The position numbers and the translations under genes were made by a program. The notes beneath the pieces are model-generated. The model made no database searches. It was given only the letters and a program-made list of their open reading frames with translations, and was not told the DNA's origin. Source: Oligoflexia bacterium (GTDB taxonomy: Bacteria; Bdellovibrionota_G; JALEGL01). Taken from it: 64,000 bases of DNA. Positions 17,378 through 25,821 of the stretch are shown here, piece by piece (position 1 is the stretch's first letter; every line of letters begins with the position of its first letter). Where the stretch lies: positions 186,001 through 250,000 of the forward strand of contig DAOLES010000003.1 in NCBI GenBank assembly GCA_035326705.1, read 5' to 3'.

Positions 17378-18004
17378 TTAACGTCTATTTGACCGGCAGA
17401 CCCCTAGGCTTGTTACCGCCAACATATCATCATTTTTGTATAATACATATGGATCATCTGTAAGTTGGTACTGTTTTGCATAACTATAGTCTACCTGATG
17501 AACTTCATTATACTTATCACTCTTGGTAACATTGAATGCATTAACAAAGTAAAATGTTGCTCGTTCTGCATACTTAATCAATGAAACATAGTGTATGGCT
17601 TCACTTAACTGATACATATTTTCAAAAATGGCTTTATTGGTTTCTAGATAGTTGGAATAATCAAACAACAGCACTTTATCCAGATTTACTTTTGAAAACG
17701 CTTGATGCGGCACTGAGAATAACCTATTATCTTTATAAAACCTTATTTCAAGCTGATATTGATCTGTCACTTTATCAATACTTCTTGTGCTATCATCACG
17801 ATTAATGTTTATTTTGGTACAGGTCCATATATTATTAGCAAAAAACCAGTCCTGTCTGACGACATGACTTTTTTCTTTATTAAATTGTTCCCAAATAAAG
17901 TTGAATTCATTTTCACTTGTTCTTTTAGTAAAAACATAATTTTTTTGCTGAGCAAAAATATTTGTTAGCATCACAAAGCATAGCAATAGGATTAATTTTT
18001 TCAT
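17378..18004 (-). CDS. Secreted protein, unknown function
   Basis: I do not recognise this 208-residue protein. A clear signal peptide (MKKLILLLCFVMLTNIFAQ, cleavage near residue 19) indicates export. The mature part is rich in aromatic and charged residues and has two cysteines (near WTCTKI and at LGVCRSNRR, the C-terminus). I chose the ATG at 18004 because GGAGGGG lies ten bases upstream; a further in-frame start at 18019 would spoil the signal peptide. It is divergent from crtN with about 150 bases between them, and follows on the same strand before the aldehyde dehydrogenase. Confidence 0.6.
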   Translation of the reverse strand: MKKLILLLCFVMLTNIFAQQKNYVFTKRTSENEFNFIWEQFNKEKSHVVRQDWFFANNIWTCTKININRDDSTRSIDKVTDQYQLEIRFYKDNRLFSVPHQAFSKVNLDKVLLFDYSNYLETNKAIFENMYQLSEAIHYVSLIKYAERATFYFVNAFNVTKSDKYNEVHQVDYSYAKQYQLTDDPYVLYKNDDMLAVTSLGVCRSNRR

Positions 18005-18152
18005 TGTCTTCCCCTCCACCGTTTTTGCTTACCTTGATAACAAAGAGCTTACAATACAAAAATGTTAATGAATCCATTGATTTATTTTATTGATTGTAAT
18101 TATTGAAGTATTTCATCTATCGAAACACATTAAATTGACTTAAACTCTAAAT

Positions 18153-19688
18153 ATGAGATTCCCTATACAAAAAACCATGAAAAACAAAAAAAAAGTACTT
18201 ATAGTTGGTGGTGGTCCAGGCGGTTTAGCTGCATCCATGCTCCTTGCCCACCGAGGATTTTCTGTTGAACTGTTTGAAAAAAATAGCGTCGTTGGTGGCA
18301 GAAACGCTCATATTGATCTAGATGGTTTTAAATTTGATATAGGACCTACATTTTTAATGATGAAGTTTTTATTGGATAATCTCTTTGAACAGGTAGGCCT
18401 AGATATAAATGATTATATGAAGTTTATTAAACTAGACCCCATGTATAAACTTCAGTTTGCAGACAAACAGATTTTAATGAGCTCCAACAGAGAAAAGACC
18501 AAAGCAGAAATTGAACGGGTTTTCCCTGGCCTTTCTAAAGGCTATGACAAATTTATGAGCAAAGAGGAAGCTAGATTTAAACGCTTATTGCCTTGTTTGC
18601 AAAAAGATTATCCAACTTTAATTTCATTGATGTCAAAAAGAAACATTAAAGCCTTACCTTACCTATCTTTAGGTCAATCCGTATTTGATGTTTTAAAATC
18701 TTACTTTCAAAACGATGATCTTTCATTGTTATTTTCATTTCAAAGTAAATATTTAGGAATGTCAGCCTGGGATTGTCCCGGAGGATTTTCAATGCTTTCC
18801 TACATAGAACATGCTTACGGTGTTTATCATGTTATGGGTGGCTTGAGTGAAATCAGTGCTTCAATGGCTAAAGCAGCACAATCTCTTGGGGCAAACTTTC
18901 ACTTAAATACACCTGTAAAACAACTCATTGTAAAAGGTAAAAAAGTTATAGGTGTTGAAACTGAAGATGAAAAAATATTTGCCGATGAAGTGATTGTTAA
19001 CGCCGACTTTGCTTATGCCATGGATAAGCTGGTTCCAAAAAATACTTTGAAAAAATATACCCCTAAAAAACTAGAAAAAATGAAGTACAGTTGTTCTACT
19101 TTTATGCTTTACCTTTGTTTGGATAAAATTTTTCCAAGCGAGCATCACACCATAGTATTTGCAAAAAATTATAAAAAAAACGTGGATGATGTTTTTAAGA
19201 ATGAAACGCTTTCAGATGATTTCTCTTTTTATGTCCGCAATGCAAGCGTTAATGACCCTAGCCTTGCACCTAAAAACCAGTCTTCCTTGTATGTATTGGT
19301 CCCTGTTCCAAACTGTGATGCACAGGTTGATTGGGAAACAACCCAACATCACTACAGAAACCTTGTCTTGGATATGATTGAAGAACGCATGCAATTTAAA
19401 AATCTAAGACAGCACATCATCAATGAACGTATTTTCACCCCCAATACCTGGGAACAGGACCTTAATGTATATAAAGGCGCAACATTTAATTTATCACACA
19501 ATCTTGGACAGCTTGCTTACTTCAGACCCAGAAATAAGTTTGAAGAGTTTGATCAGTGTTACATTGTAGGTGGAGGAACCCATCCTGGCAGTGGCTTACC
19601 CACAATTTTACAATCATCCATTATTGCCAGCAATCTGATCAGTAAAAAACACAATATCAACTATATTTGCGAGGAACTAACAGCATGA
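18153..19688 (+). CDS. crtN: Carotenoid desaturase CrtN-like (CrtI/CrtN family)
   Basis: This FAD-dependent desaturase inserts double bonds into (diapo)phytoene. The dinucleotide-binding loop VLIVGGGPGGLAASMLL starts near residue 15 and is followed by ELFEKNSVVGGRNAHI. The C-terminal family signature is GGGTHPGSGLP. Length (511 aa) fits CrtI/CrtN. Motifs alone do not separate C40 phytoene desaturase from C30 diapophytoene desaturase; the crtP-crtQ-crtO neighbours favour the C30 role. The start is uncertain: ATG at 18153, or ATG at 18177 (MKNKKK), neither with a clear ribosome-binding site. The stop overlaps the next start as ATGA, indicating translational coupling. Confidence 0.87.
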   Translation: MRFPIQKTMKNKKKVLIVGGGPGGLAASMLLAHRGFSVELFEKNSVVGGRNAHIDLDGFKFDIGPTFLMMKFLLDNLFEQVGLDINDYMKFIKLDPMYKLQFADKQILMSSNREKTKAEIERVFPGLSKGYDKFMSKEEARFKRLLPCLQKDYPTLISLMSKRNIKALPYLSLGQSVFDVLKSYFQNDDLSLLFSFQSKYLGMSAWDCPGGFSMLSYIEHAYGVYHVMGGLSEISASMAKAAQSLGANFHLNTPVKQLIVKGKKVIGVETEDEKIFADEVIVNADFAYAMDKLVPKNTLKKYTPKKLEKMKYSCSTFMLYLCLDKIFPSEHHTIVFAKNYKKNVDDVFKNETLSDDFSFYVRNASVNDPSLAPKNQSSLYVLVPVPNCDAQVDWETTQHHYRNLVLDMIEERMQFKNLRQHIINERIFTPNTWEQDLNVYKGATFNLSHNLGQLAYFRPRNKFEEFDQCYIVGGGTHPGSGLPTILQSSIIASNLISKKHNINYICEELTA

Positions 19689-21190
19689 AATTAAAGACCA
19701 ACAAACATATTGCTGTAATTGGTGCTGGATTAGGCGGCATGTCAGCCGCTATTGCTTTAAGAGCACATGGATACCATGTTGACCTTTATGAAAAAAACAA
19801 TCATCTGGGTGGAAAACTCAATCAATTGGAAAAAGATGGCTTTACCTTTGATCTTGGACCTTCAATTTTTACCTTACCGCAGTATTTTAGAAGTCTTTTT
19901 CAAAGAGCAGGTAAAAACTTTGATGACTATGTGCAAATCAGCCCTGTTAAGCCGCATTGGAGAAATTTTTTTGAAGATGGTCTAGTTCTTGATTTATACA
20001 AAGAAGAAGAGCTGATGTTTAAAGAGCTTAAAAAACTTTCTGGATCATTTGAAACCCATAAACAAGAATTTCTATCATTTTTAAACTACTCAAAACAACA
20101 GTACACTATTGTTGAATCTGGATATTTTGCAAAAGGTTTGGATAATCTGATGGATTTCATTAAACATTATGGTCTATTTAAACTGTTTTTTAAGATAGAT
20201 CATAGAAAAAAGATGGCGGTCAGCATTGATCAACATTTTTCTGACCCTCATCTTAAACGTATTTTTGAATATTTTATTAAATATGTAGGGTCTTCTGCCC
20301 TCGACTCCCCAGGTTTTATGAATCTCATGCCTCATATTCAATTTGAATATGACCTTTGGTATGTCAATGGGGGTTTGTACAATTTGGCTTTGGGCTTTGA
20401 AAAACTCTTGAATGATATGGGTGTAAACATTCATCTGAATACTGAAATTGAGCAAATTGAACAATCCTCTAATAGAGTTAAAGGCATTCAAATCAAAGGT
20501 CAAGGCTTAAAACAATATGATTATGTTGTGTCAAATATGGAGGTTATCCCTGCCTATAAAAAACTTTTAAATCAGCCTAAATCTTTTATGGATTCTTTAA
20601 AAAAGTTTGAACCGGCATGCTCTGGTTTGGTTTTACACTTAGGAGTAAAACAGCACTACCCTCAACTGGCACATCACAACTTTTTCTACTCTAAAGATCA
20701 AAAAAAACATTTTAATACTGTTTTTAAAGAAAAAAAATTACCTGATGACCCAACCATATATCTGGTAGCTCCAACCCGGAGCGATGCCAGCAAAGCTCCA
20801 CAAGGTTGTGATAATATTAAAATTCTGCCGCACATCCCTTATATCAATGAAGAGAACCCTTATACTGAAAGTGACTACATGCACTTTAAAGAAAAAGTCC
20901 TTGATAAGCTTGAGCGCATGGGTTTAAACAATTTAAGAAAAAACACTATTGTAGAAGATATGTGGACACCTTTGGATATTCAAAAAAAATATTACTCCAA
21001 CAAAGGTTCAATTTATGGTGTTGTTTCTGACTGGGATAAAAACTACGCTTTTAAAGCCCCTAAACAATCTAAAAAATTCAAAAATCTATTTTTTGTGGGT
21101 GGTAGCGTTAACCCTGGTGGCGGGATGCCTATGGTAACCTTATGTGGTCAAAATGTTGCCGATCAACTGCATCAATTTGATCAATCATAA
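19685..21190 (+). CDS. crtP: Carotenoid oxidase/desaturase CrtP-like
   Basis: This second CrtI-family flavoprotein of 501 residues has AVIGAGLGGMSAAIALRAHG near the N-terminus, LYEKNNHLGGKLNQLEKDG next, and GGSVNPGGGMP at the C-terminus. In staphyloxanthin synthesis CrtP oxidises the terminal methyl of 4,4'-diaponeurosporene to the aldehyde. Its place right after a desaturase and before a CrtQ/CrtO pair supports this reading over a second desaturase or CrtD. I choose ATG 19685: GAGG is nine bases upstream, and the ATG overlaps the crtN stop by four bases. Confidence 0.8.
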   Translation: MKLKTNKHIAVIGAGLGGMSAAIALRAHGYHVDLYEKNNHLGGKLNQLEKDGFTFDLGPSIFTLPQYFRSLFQRAGKNFDDYVQISPVKPHWRNFFEDGLVLDLYKEEELMFKELKKLSGSFETHKQEFLSFLNYSKQQYTIVESGYFAKGLDNLMDFIKHYGLFKLFFKIDHRKKMAVSIDQHFSDPHLKRIFEYFIKYVGSSALDSPGFMNLMPHIQFEYDLWYVNGGLYNLALGFEKLLNDMGVNIHLNTEIEQIEQSSNRVKGIQIKGQGLKQYDYVVSNMEVIPAYKKLLNQPKSFMDSLKKFEPACSGLVLHLGVKQHYPQLAHHNFFYSKDQKKHFNTVFKEKKLPDDPTIYLVAPTRSDASKAPQGCDNIKILPHIPYINEENPYTESDYMHFKEKVLDKLERMGLNNLRKNTIVEDMWTPLDIQKKYYSNKGSIYGVVSDWDKNYAFKAPKQSKKFKNLFFVGGSVNPGGGMPMVTLCGQNVADQLHQFDQS

Positions 21191-21191
21191 T

Positions 21192-22283
21192 ATGCTTATT
21201 CATTGCAGTATAAGTATATTGGCTTTGCTATATGTATTAAGCAGATTTTACCATCTTCCAAAAGCAACTCTTAGCCACAATAACCTGCTGCCGTTGCATA
21301 GTTTATCCATTATTATTCCAGCAAGGAACGAAGAACATAACATTGCTCGCTTACTCAACAGCATTTATTTGCAAACAGAACAAGTAAAAGAAGTGCTTGT
21401 TGTCGATGATAATTCAAATGACAATACGGTACAGATTGCTTCTCAACTTGGCGCAAAAATTGTTAGCGTAAAAAAACCAGATAAAACCTGGGTTGGCAAA
21501 AGTTACGCCTGTTACCAAGGTGCTAAAAATGCAAGTGGAGAGTACTATTTATTTATTGATGCTGATACTTGGTTTGAAGCTGAGGCTTTTAATAAAATAC
21601 CCAACCTTCTTGCTCAAGATAATGCTGTTGTCTCACTCTGTCCCTATCATCATGTTCCAAGTCTATATGAACAGTTCTCGGCTTTTTTTAATATTATGAT
21701 GGTTTTAGGCTTAAATGCTTTTGAACCTGTATTTAAACCGTCCAAACAACAAAAAAAACTATTTGGACAGTGCTTACTCATTCACAAAGATATCTATTGG
21801 TCCATAGATGGGCATGCTGCTGTTAAAGAAAAAATTCTTGAAAATGTTTTTATGAGTGAATTATTGCTTAAAAAAAACATACTTATTCAGAATTTTGGAG
21901 GACAAGGCTTTATCAACATGAGAATGTTTCCTCACTCATTTAAAGAGCTTTGTTTTGGCTGGATCAAAGCTTTCACTTCAGGAGCCAGCCAAACACCTAA
22001 AAACACTTTATTCAATATTATTATTTATTTGAGTGTATGTATGTTTACAGGTATCTCAATTTTTTTGCTTCCTTTGTTAGACGCTAGCTCTTCTTACCTA
22101 ATACTGGGGCTTTATACTTTAATTGCTGCTTATACGTATTACCTTTTAAACAAAATTGGATCTTATAAAGCTATAACAGCATTGTTGTTTCCAATTCCTT
22201 TATTTTTCTTTATGGTTGTTTTTGGTTTTTCTCCAATCATAAAAAAAATCTTTACCGTTACTTGGAAAGGTAGACATGTTTAA
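21192..22283 (+). CDS. crtQ: Glycosyltransferase family 2, CrtQ-like
   Basis: This membrane-attached GT2 enzyme has one N-terminal membrane segment, then the GT-A core with IIIPARNEEHNIARLL, VVDDNSNDNTVQIA and FIDADTWFE (DxD-like), and about three C-terminal membrane segments (residues 270-350). CrtQ glucosylates 4,4'-diaponeurosporenoic acid in S. aureus, and the layout and length (363 aa) match. The ATG at 21192 comes one base after the crtP stop. The end overlaps the next gene by eight bases. It might equally glycosylate another carotenoid acid or alcohol. Confidence 0.8.
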   Translation: MLIHCSISILALLYVLSRFYHLPKATLSHNNLLPLHSLSIIIPARNEEHNIARLLNSIYLQTEQVKEVLVVDDNSNDNTVQIASQLGAKIVSVKKPDKTWVGKSYACYQGAKNASGEYYLFIDADTWFEAEAFNKIPNLLAQDNAVVSLCPYHHVPSLYEQFSAFFNIMMVLGLNAFEPVFKPSKQQKKLFGQCLLIHKDIYWSIDGHAAVKEKILENVFMSELLLKKNILIQNFGGQGFINMRMFPHSFKELCFGWIKAFTSGASQTPKNTLFNIIIYLSVCMFTGISIFLLPLLDASSSYLILGLYTLIAAYTYYLLNKIGSYKAITALLFPIPLFFFMVVFGFSPIIKKIFTVTWKGRHV

Positions 22284-22743
22284 ATTTAGCATTCTACTAA
22301 CAACTTTTTTAAATATTATCTTATGGCCTATCATTCATATGTCTATTTCATGGCTCATTACTCGGCTTCCGTTAAAACATATTCCTGCTCATGCCAACCT
22401 ATTTAAGCCTTTGCCTTTTGAAACGCCCACTTGGTACAAAAAATACTTGCTGATTAAAAAATGGAAAGATTGCTTACCCGATGCTGCAGCTTGGTTTGAA
22501 CATGGGTTTGCCAAAGCAACCTTAAAAAGCTCAGAAGAAGCATATTTAAAAAGATTTTTTATTGAAACCACACGCGGTGAACTTGCGCATTGGCTAACCA
22601 TGGCTTTTACTCCTCTATTTTATCTCTGGAACCCAATATGGGCGTGCATAGTGATGACAAGCTATGCCCTAGTTGCCAATGTGCCCTGCATATTGATCCA
22701 GCGTTACAATCGCCTGCGAATAAAAAAAATCTTAAAAATCTAA
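22276..22743 (+). CDS. crtO: Glycosyl-carotenoid acyltransferase CrtO-like
   Basis: This 155-residue membrane protein resembles S. aureus CrtO, which acylates the glucose of glycosyl-4,4'-diaponeurosporenoate to give staphyloxanthin. Shared features I can see are the central ETTRGELAHW (ETKRAELIHW in S. aureus), a KKWKD-type basic/aromatic stretch before it, and the C-terminal NVPCILIQRYNRLRI (NVPIIIVQRYNRPRL). Two hydrophobic segments lie at residues 4-28 and 125-142. AAGG precedes the ATG, which lies inside the end of crtQ. It is the last gene of the operon and converges on the DUF2141 gene. Confidence 0.82.
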   Translation: MFKFSILLTTFLNIILWPIIHMSISWLITRLPLKHIPAHANLFKPLPFETPTWYKKYLLIKKWKDCLPDAAAWFEHGFAKATLKSSEEAYLKRFFIETTRGELAHWLTMAFTPLFYLWNPIWACIVMTSYALVANVPCILIQRYNRLRIKKILKI

Positions 22744-22746
22744 AAC

Positions 22747-23199
22747 TTACTCTTTTTCTATCCCTGACTTGATTATAATTTCCATGTTAACTTTTTCAGC
22801 ATTGACCGTAAATAAAGTCTGCTTGTATTTAGGTGGTCCATACTTACGCCAAGCATTATTAGAAAACCCATAGTCTTCTTTGGGTATGCCAAGAAAATTT
22901 GCATCCAAATCCATATTTGAGTTCTCATCGTGAAAAACAGCTATCGAGTACTCTCCATATGGCACATTTTTAAAAATATACTCTGCTGTCTTATTGTTGA
23001 TTGTAACTTTTGCTCCTTTAAATGGGGCTTTCTTTTTTAAAAATGTTTTGTTGGTATTATGCAAAGCCAACATTGCTTGTCCTTCATCAGATTTAAAGCC
23101 CTTAAGAATCACTTGAATATCTGCCTGATCAGCCGCAAAACTTAAAAAACTAAATAACACACTTACAATACATAGTTTTATTTTCATTGTTTTCATCAT
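22747..23199 (-). CDS. DUF2141-family secreted protein
   Basis: A signal peptide (cleavage near the FAAD at residues 20-24) precedes a DUF2141 domain. Typical features are AMLALHNTNKTF, YIFKNVPYGEYSIAVFHDENSNMDLDANFLGIPKEDYGFSNN and a terminal strand. The function of the family is unknown; the domain has an immunoglobulin-like, beta-rich look. DUF2141 genes are often found near carotenoid genes in other bacteria, to my recollection. The stop lies three bases from the crtO stop, on the opposite strand. Start choice among the tandem ATGs is uncertain. Confidence 0.85.
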   Translation of the reverse strand: MMKTMKIKLCIVSVLFSFLSFAADQADIQVILKGFKSDEGQAMLALHNTNKTFLKKKAPFKGAKVTINNKTAEYIFKNVPYGEYSIAVFHDENSNMDLDANFLGIPKEDYGFSNNAWRKYGPPKYKQTLFTVNAEKVNMEIIIKSGIEKE

Positions 23200-23295
23200 A
23201 ATGAAGACTGACCTATAAATAAAGAATTACAAATAAAATTCATTCGATCACTATTTTTCTTTATTGAGTCTGACATTTTTCCTAAGATACAAGGT

Positions 23296-24924
23296 ATGTA
23301 TCAATTGAATTTACAAAAAGGTCAAGATGAGGCCATGCAAGTCGTTCTTAAACAAAACCAAACCAGTGTAGGTAGAGCTGCAAGCAACGATATTTGCCTC
23401 CCTGATCCAGATATTTCACGTGTACACTTTATGATCACCAAAAACAATGATCATGAGTTCATCATCACTGATAAATCAACCAATGGTACCTTTTTAAATG
23501 ATAAAAAAATCAGCAGTAGCGTTATTCGACCCCAAGATTGCATTAAAATTGGGCAATGGACTATCTTCTTTTTACAAAGCCAAGAACGGTCTGAAGCTGC
23601 AACACAAATCATTGACACGGCTCCAACCAAGGTTATTTCTTATAAGCCAGACAATGGAGAAATACTCACTGAAACCTCACAATTGGAATGCCTAAACACA
23701 CAAACCAGTTATGACTTAACAGAAAACATGATATCTATAGGTAAAGCTGCATCCAATACTATTGTTATAGACTCAGAGTATGTTTCTAATTTTCATTGTA
23801 AACTTGAGTATAAAAACAAGCAATTTCATCTTAAAGATCTTAACAGTACCAACGGGACTTTACTCAACAACAACAAAATTCTTGAAGCCCCACTCAACGA
23901 TGGTTCAATCATTTCCGTAGGTAAACATAATTTCCGTTTTTCTTCTGAGAAGAGTTTAGAAAAAATTAAAGCATTGCCTGTACAAAAATACCATAGCATT
24001 ATTTCTCAAGATAAAAGCATGCAACAAATTTTTGCTTTGATTGAACGCATGAGTCAATCTGATGCAAATGTTTTAATCCAAGGAGAAACTGGTTCTGGTA
24101 AGGAATTAATTGCCAGAGCCATTCATAAAGTTAGCAACAGAGCTGTGCAGCGCTATATCACTTTAAACTGCGGTGCCATTGCAAAAGACTTGATTGAAAG
24201 TGAACTTTTTGGTCATGAAAAAGGAGCTTTCACTTCTGCGCTTAGCCAACGCAAAGGTGTTTTTGAAGAAGCCAATCACGGGACACTTTTTTTAGATGAA
24301 ATAGCCGAACTCCCACTTGAACTGCAACCCAAACTGTTGCGTGTTCTAGAAAACAATGAAATCAGGCGTGTTGGCAGCAATAAAACCATTGCTATCAATA
24401 CTCGTATTATTGCAGCTACCCACCAAAACTTGCATGACTGTGTAAAGAAAGGAACCTTCAGGGAAGATTTATATTACCGTTTATTTGTTGTTCCTATTAA
24501 TATTCCAGCCTTACGAGATAGAAAAGAAGATATCCCTCTTCTTGTAGAGTATTTCTTAAATGAAAAAAATAAAATCTCTCAAAGTGCTCTTGAGTTGCTC
24601 AAAAACCACTCTTGGCCGGGCAATATCCGCGAGTTAAAAAACCTTATTCAAAGAGCCCAAATTGCTGCTAATGAAGGACAAATTGAAGACGAACATATTA
24701 ATTTCTCACCTTTAGGCATTGCTGATAGAACTTCTTATGAATTTGATAGCACGCTGAATAAAATTCCAAAGGTTTCAAAAACATTAAAGGATGTTGAAAA
24801 AGAGATTATTCTTGAAGAACTTAACAATAACAATTGGAATAAAACAGAAACTGCCAAGAAATTAGGCATTGCTAAATCAACATTGCATGAAAAAATCAAA
24901 AAATACGACTTAGAAGAACATTAA
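23296..24924 (+). CDS. Sigma-54-dependent transcriptional activator with two FHA domains
   Basis: Domain order is FHA1 (residues 1-95: TSVGRAASNDICL, SRVHFMI, STNGTFLN), FHA2 (115-220: ISIGKAASNTIVI, SNFHCKLEY, NSTNGTLLN), a sigma-54 AAA+ core (235-460: GETGSGKELIARA, FLDEIAELPLELQPKLLR, REDLYYRL) and a Fis-type helix-turn-helix (495-542: NKTETAKKLGIAKSTLHEKIKKY). FHA domains read phosphothreonine, so a Ser/Thr kinase, perhaps the one at 25822-27351, likely controls it. The sigma-54 contact loop reads GAFTSA instead of GAFTGA. It probably activates RpoN promoters; targets are unknown. Confidence 0.92.
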   Translation: MYQLNLQKGQDEAMQVVLKQNQTSVGRAASNDICLPDPDISRVHFMITKNNDHEFIITDKSTNGTFLNDKKISSSVIRPQDCIKIGQWTIFFLQSQERSEAATQIIDTAPTKVISYKPDNGEILTETSQLECLNTQTSYDLTENMISIGKAASNTIVIDSEYVSNFHCKLEYKNKQFHLKDLNSTNGTLLNNNKILEAPLNDGSIISVGKHNFRFSSEKSLEKIKALPVQKYHSIISQDKSMQQIFALIERMSQSDANVLIQGETGSGKELIARAIHKVSNRAVQRYITLNCGAIAKDLIESELFGHEKGAFTSALSQRKGVFEEANHGTLFLDEIAELPLELQPKLLRVLENNEIRRVGSNKTIAINTRIIAATHQNLHDCVKKGTFREDLYYRLFVVPINIPALRDRKEDIPLLVEYFLNEKNKISQSALELLKNHSWPGNIRELKNLIQRAQIAANEGQIEDEHINFSPLGIADRTSYEFDSTLNKIPKVSKTLKDVEKEIILEELNNNNWNKTETAKKLGIAKSTLHEKIKKYDLEEH

Positions 24925-25208
24925 GATTCATTTATTTTTTGTTTCACACGCGTAGAAGGTCTAAATACAACATGTTTTTTCTCTTCTACCTCTATCATAT
25001 CTCCTGTTCGTGGGTTTCTTGCCAGTCTTTTAGTACGTTTTTTGACTTGTAAAACACCTAAAGCCGGGTGACTTATTTTTTTATACCTTTTTAACATATA
25101 AGCCATTTGATCAGTCATACTTTCTAAAAAGTCTTTTATTGCCGCCTTAGATATTCCTCTTTTTTTCTGCTGTTCATATAAGACTTCCACCAGATCACTT
25201 TTATTCAT
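24921..25208 (-). CDS. HU-family DNA-binding protein, divergent paralog
   Basis: This 95-residue HU-like protein starts MNKSDLVEVLYEQQKKRGISKAA. Two helices are followed by KISHPALGVLQVKKRTKRLARNPRTGDMIEVEEKKHVVFRPSTRVKQKI, which keeps the RNPRTG arm motif and the FRPS beginning of the last helix. The N-terminal part is less canonical. An in-frame upstream ATG at 25223 is possible. Its stop overlaps that of the sigma-54 activator by four bases on the opposite strand. It is clearly different from the HU-like protein at 15603. Confidence 0.85.
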   Translation of the reverse strand: MNKSDLVEVLYEQQKKRGISKAAIKDFLESMTDQMAYMLKRYKKISHPALGVLQVKKRTKRLARNPRTGDMIEVEEKKHVVFRPSTRVKQKINES

Positions 25209-25273
25209 AATAAATATGTTCATAGCATGACTTGAAACTTGGCTCCAGGCATTTTAGATGCCATAATAATGAA

Positions 25274-25798
25274 ATGAAGAAACTAAGTTTTTTAATGGTC
25301 CTTCTTGTCTTGCCGGGCTTGAGCGCATGCTTAAACTCAAAAAAACAATTTGCAGAACCTTATGTACAAAAAAACGACACTGCTGGTTACAGTACTCAGC
25401 AAATTTATGGTTACAGCTACAAAGATACTTGGGAAGCCACCAATGAAGTTCTCAATGCCATCAATACCCCTATCTTGGTTAGTCGTCGTGAACATGGCCT
25501 CATCATCACAGACTGGATTACTGGCAAATCTTCAAGATTATTTTCAGGTTATGGAGAATCAAAAATACCTTATAAAATTCGTTACAAAATGAAAGTTACC
25601 GTGCAACCCAGCAAGCAAGGAACAGTCATTACCATTGATTCAAAAGAACAATACTACACTGACGTGATTTCTGGGCAACTGGATTTTCAAGGATCTTTAT
25701 ACCGTTGGGTAGAAACCAAGCCTGGAGGTGAAATACAAAAAAATCTGCTTCAACAAATTCAAAATTACTTGGCGCAATCCTCCAGTACTCAAAGTTAA
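25274..25798 (+). CDS. Predicted lipoprotein, possibly BamC/NlpB-like
   Basis: The start at 25274 gives a canonical lipoprotein signal, MKKLSFLMVLLVLPGLSAC, with lipobox LSAC. The mature part (about 155 residues) contains SYKDTWEATNEVLNAINTPILVSRREHG, a helix-strand pattern like the repeats in BamC and related lipoproteins, then a beta-rich region and an amphipathic C-terminal helix. This fold resemblance is by eye only and the function is unassigned. The following kinase gene begins 23 bases downstream, so the two may be cotranscribed. Confidence 0.65.
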   Translation: MKKLSFLMVLLVLPGLSACLNSKKQFAEPYVQKNDTAGYSTQQIYGYSYKDTWEATNEVLNAINTPILVSRREHGLIITDWITGKSSRLFSGYGESKIPYKIRYKMKVTVQPSKQGTVITIDSKEQYYTDVISGQLDFQGSLYRWVETKPGGEIQKNLLQQIQNYLAQSSSTQS

Positions 25799-25821
25799 TG
25801 ACTGGATAAGTAAAGGACCAA

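Noticed and set aside
18005..18176. Sigma-54 promoter for the crt operon
   Set aside because: I searched the short divergent region for a GG-N10-GC type element and saw none; no convincing sigma-70 site either.
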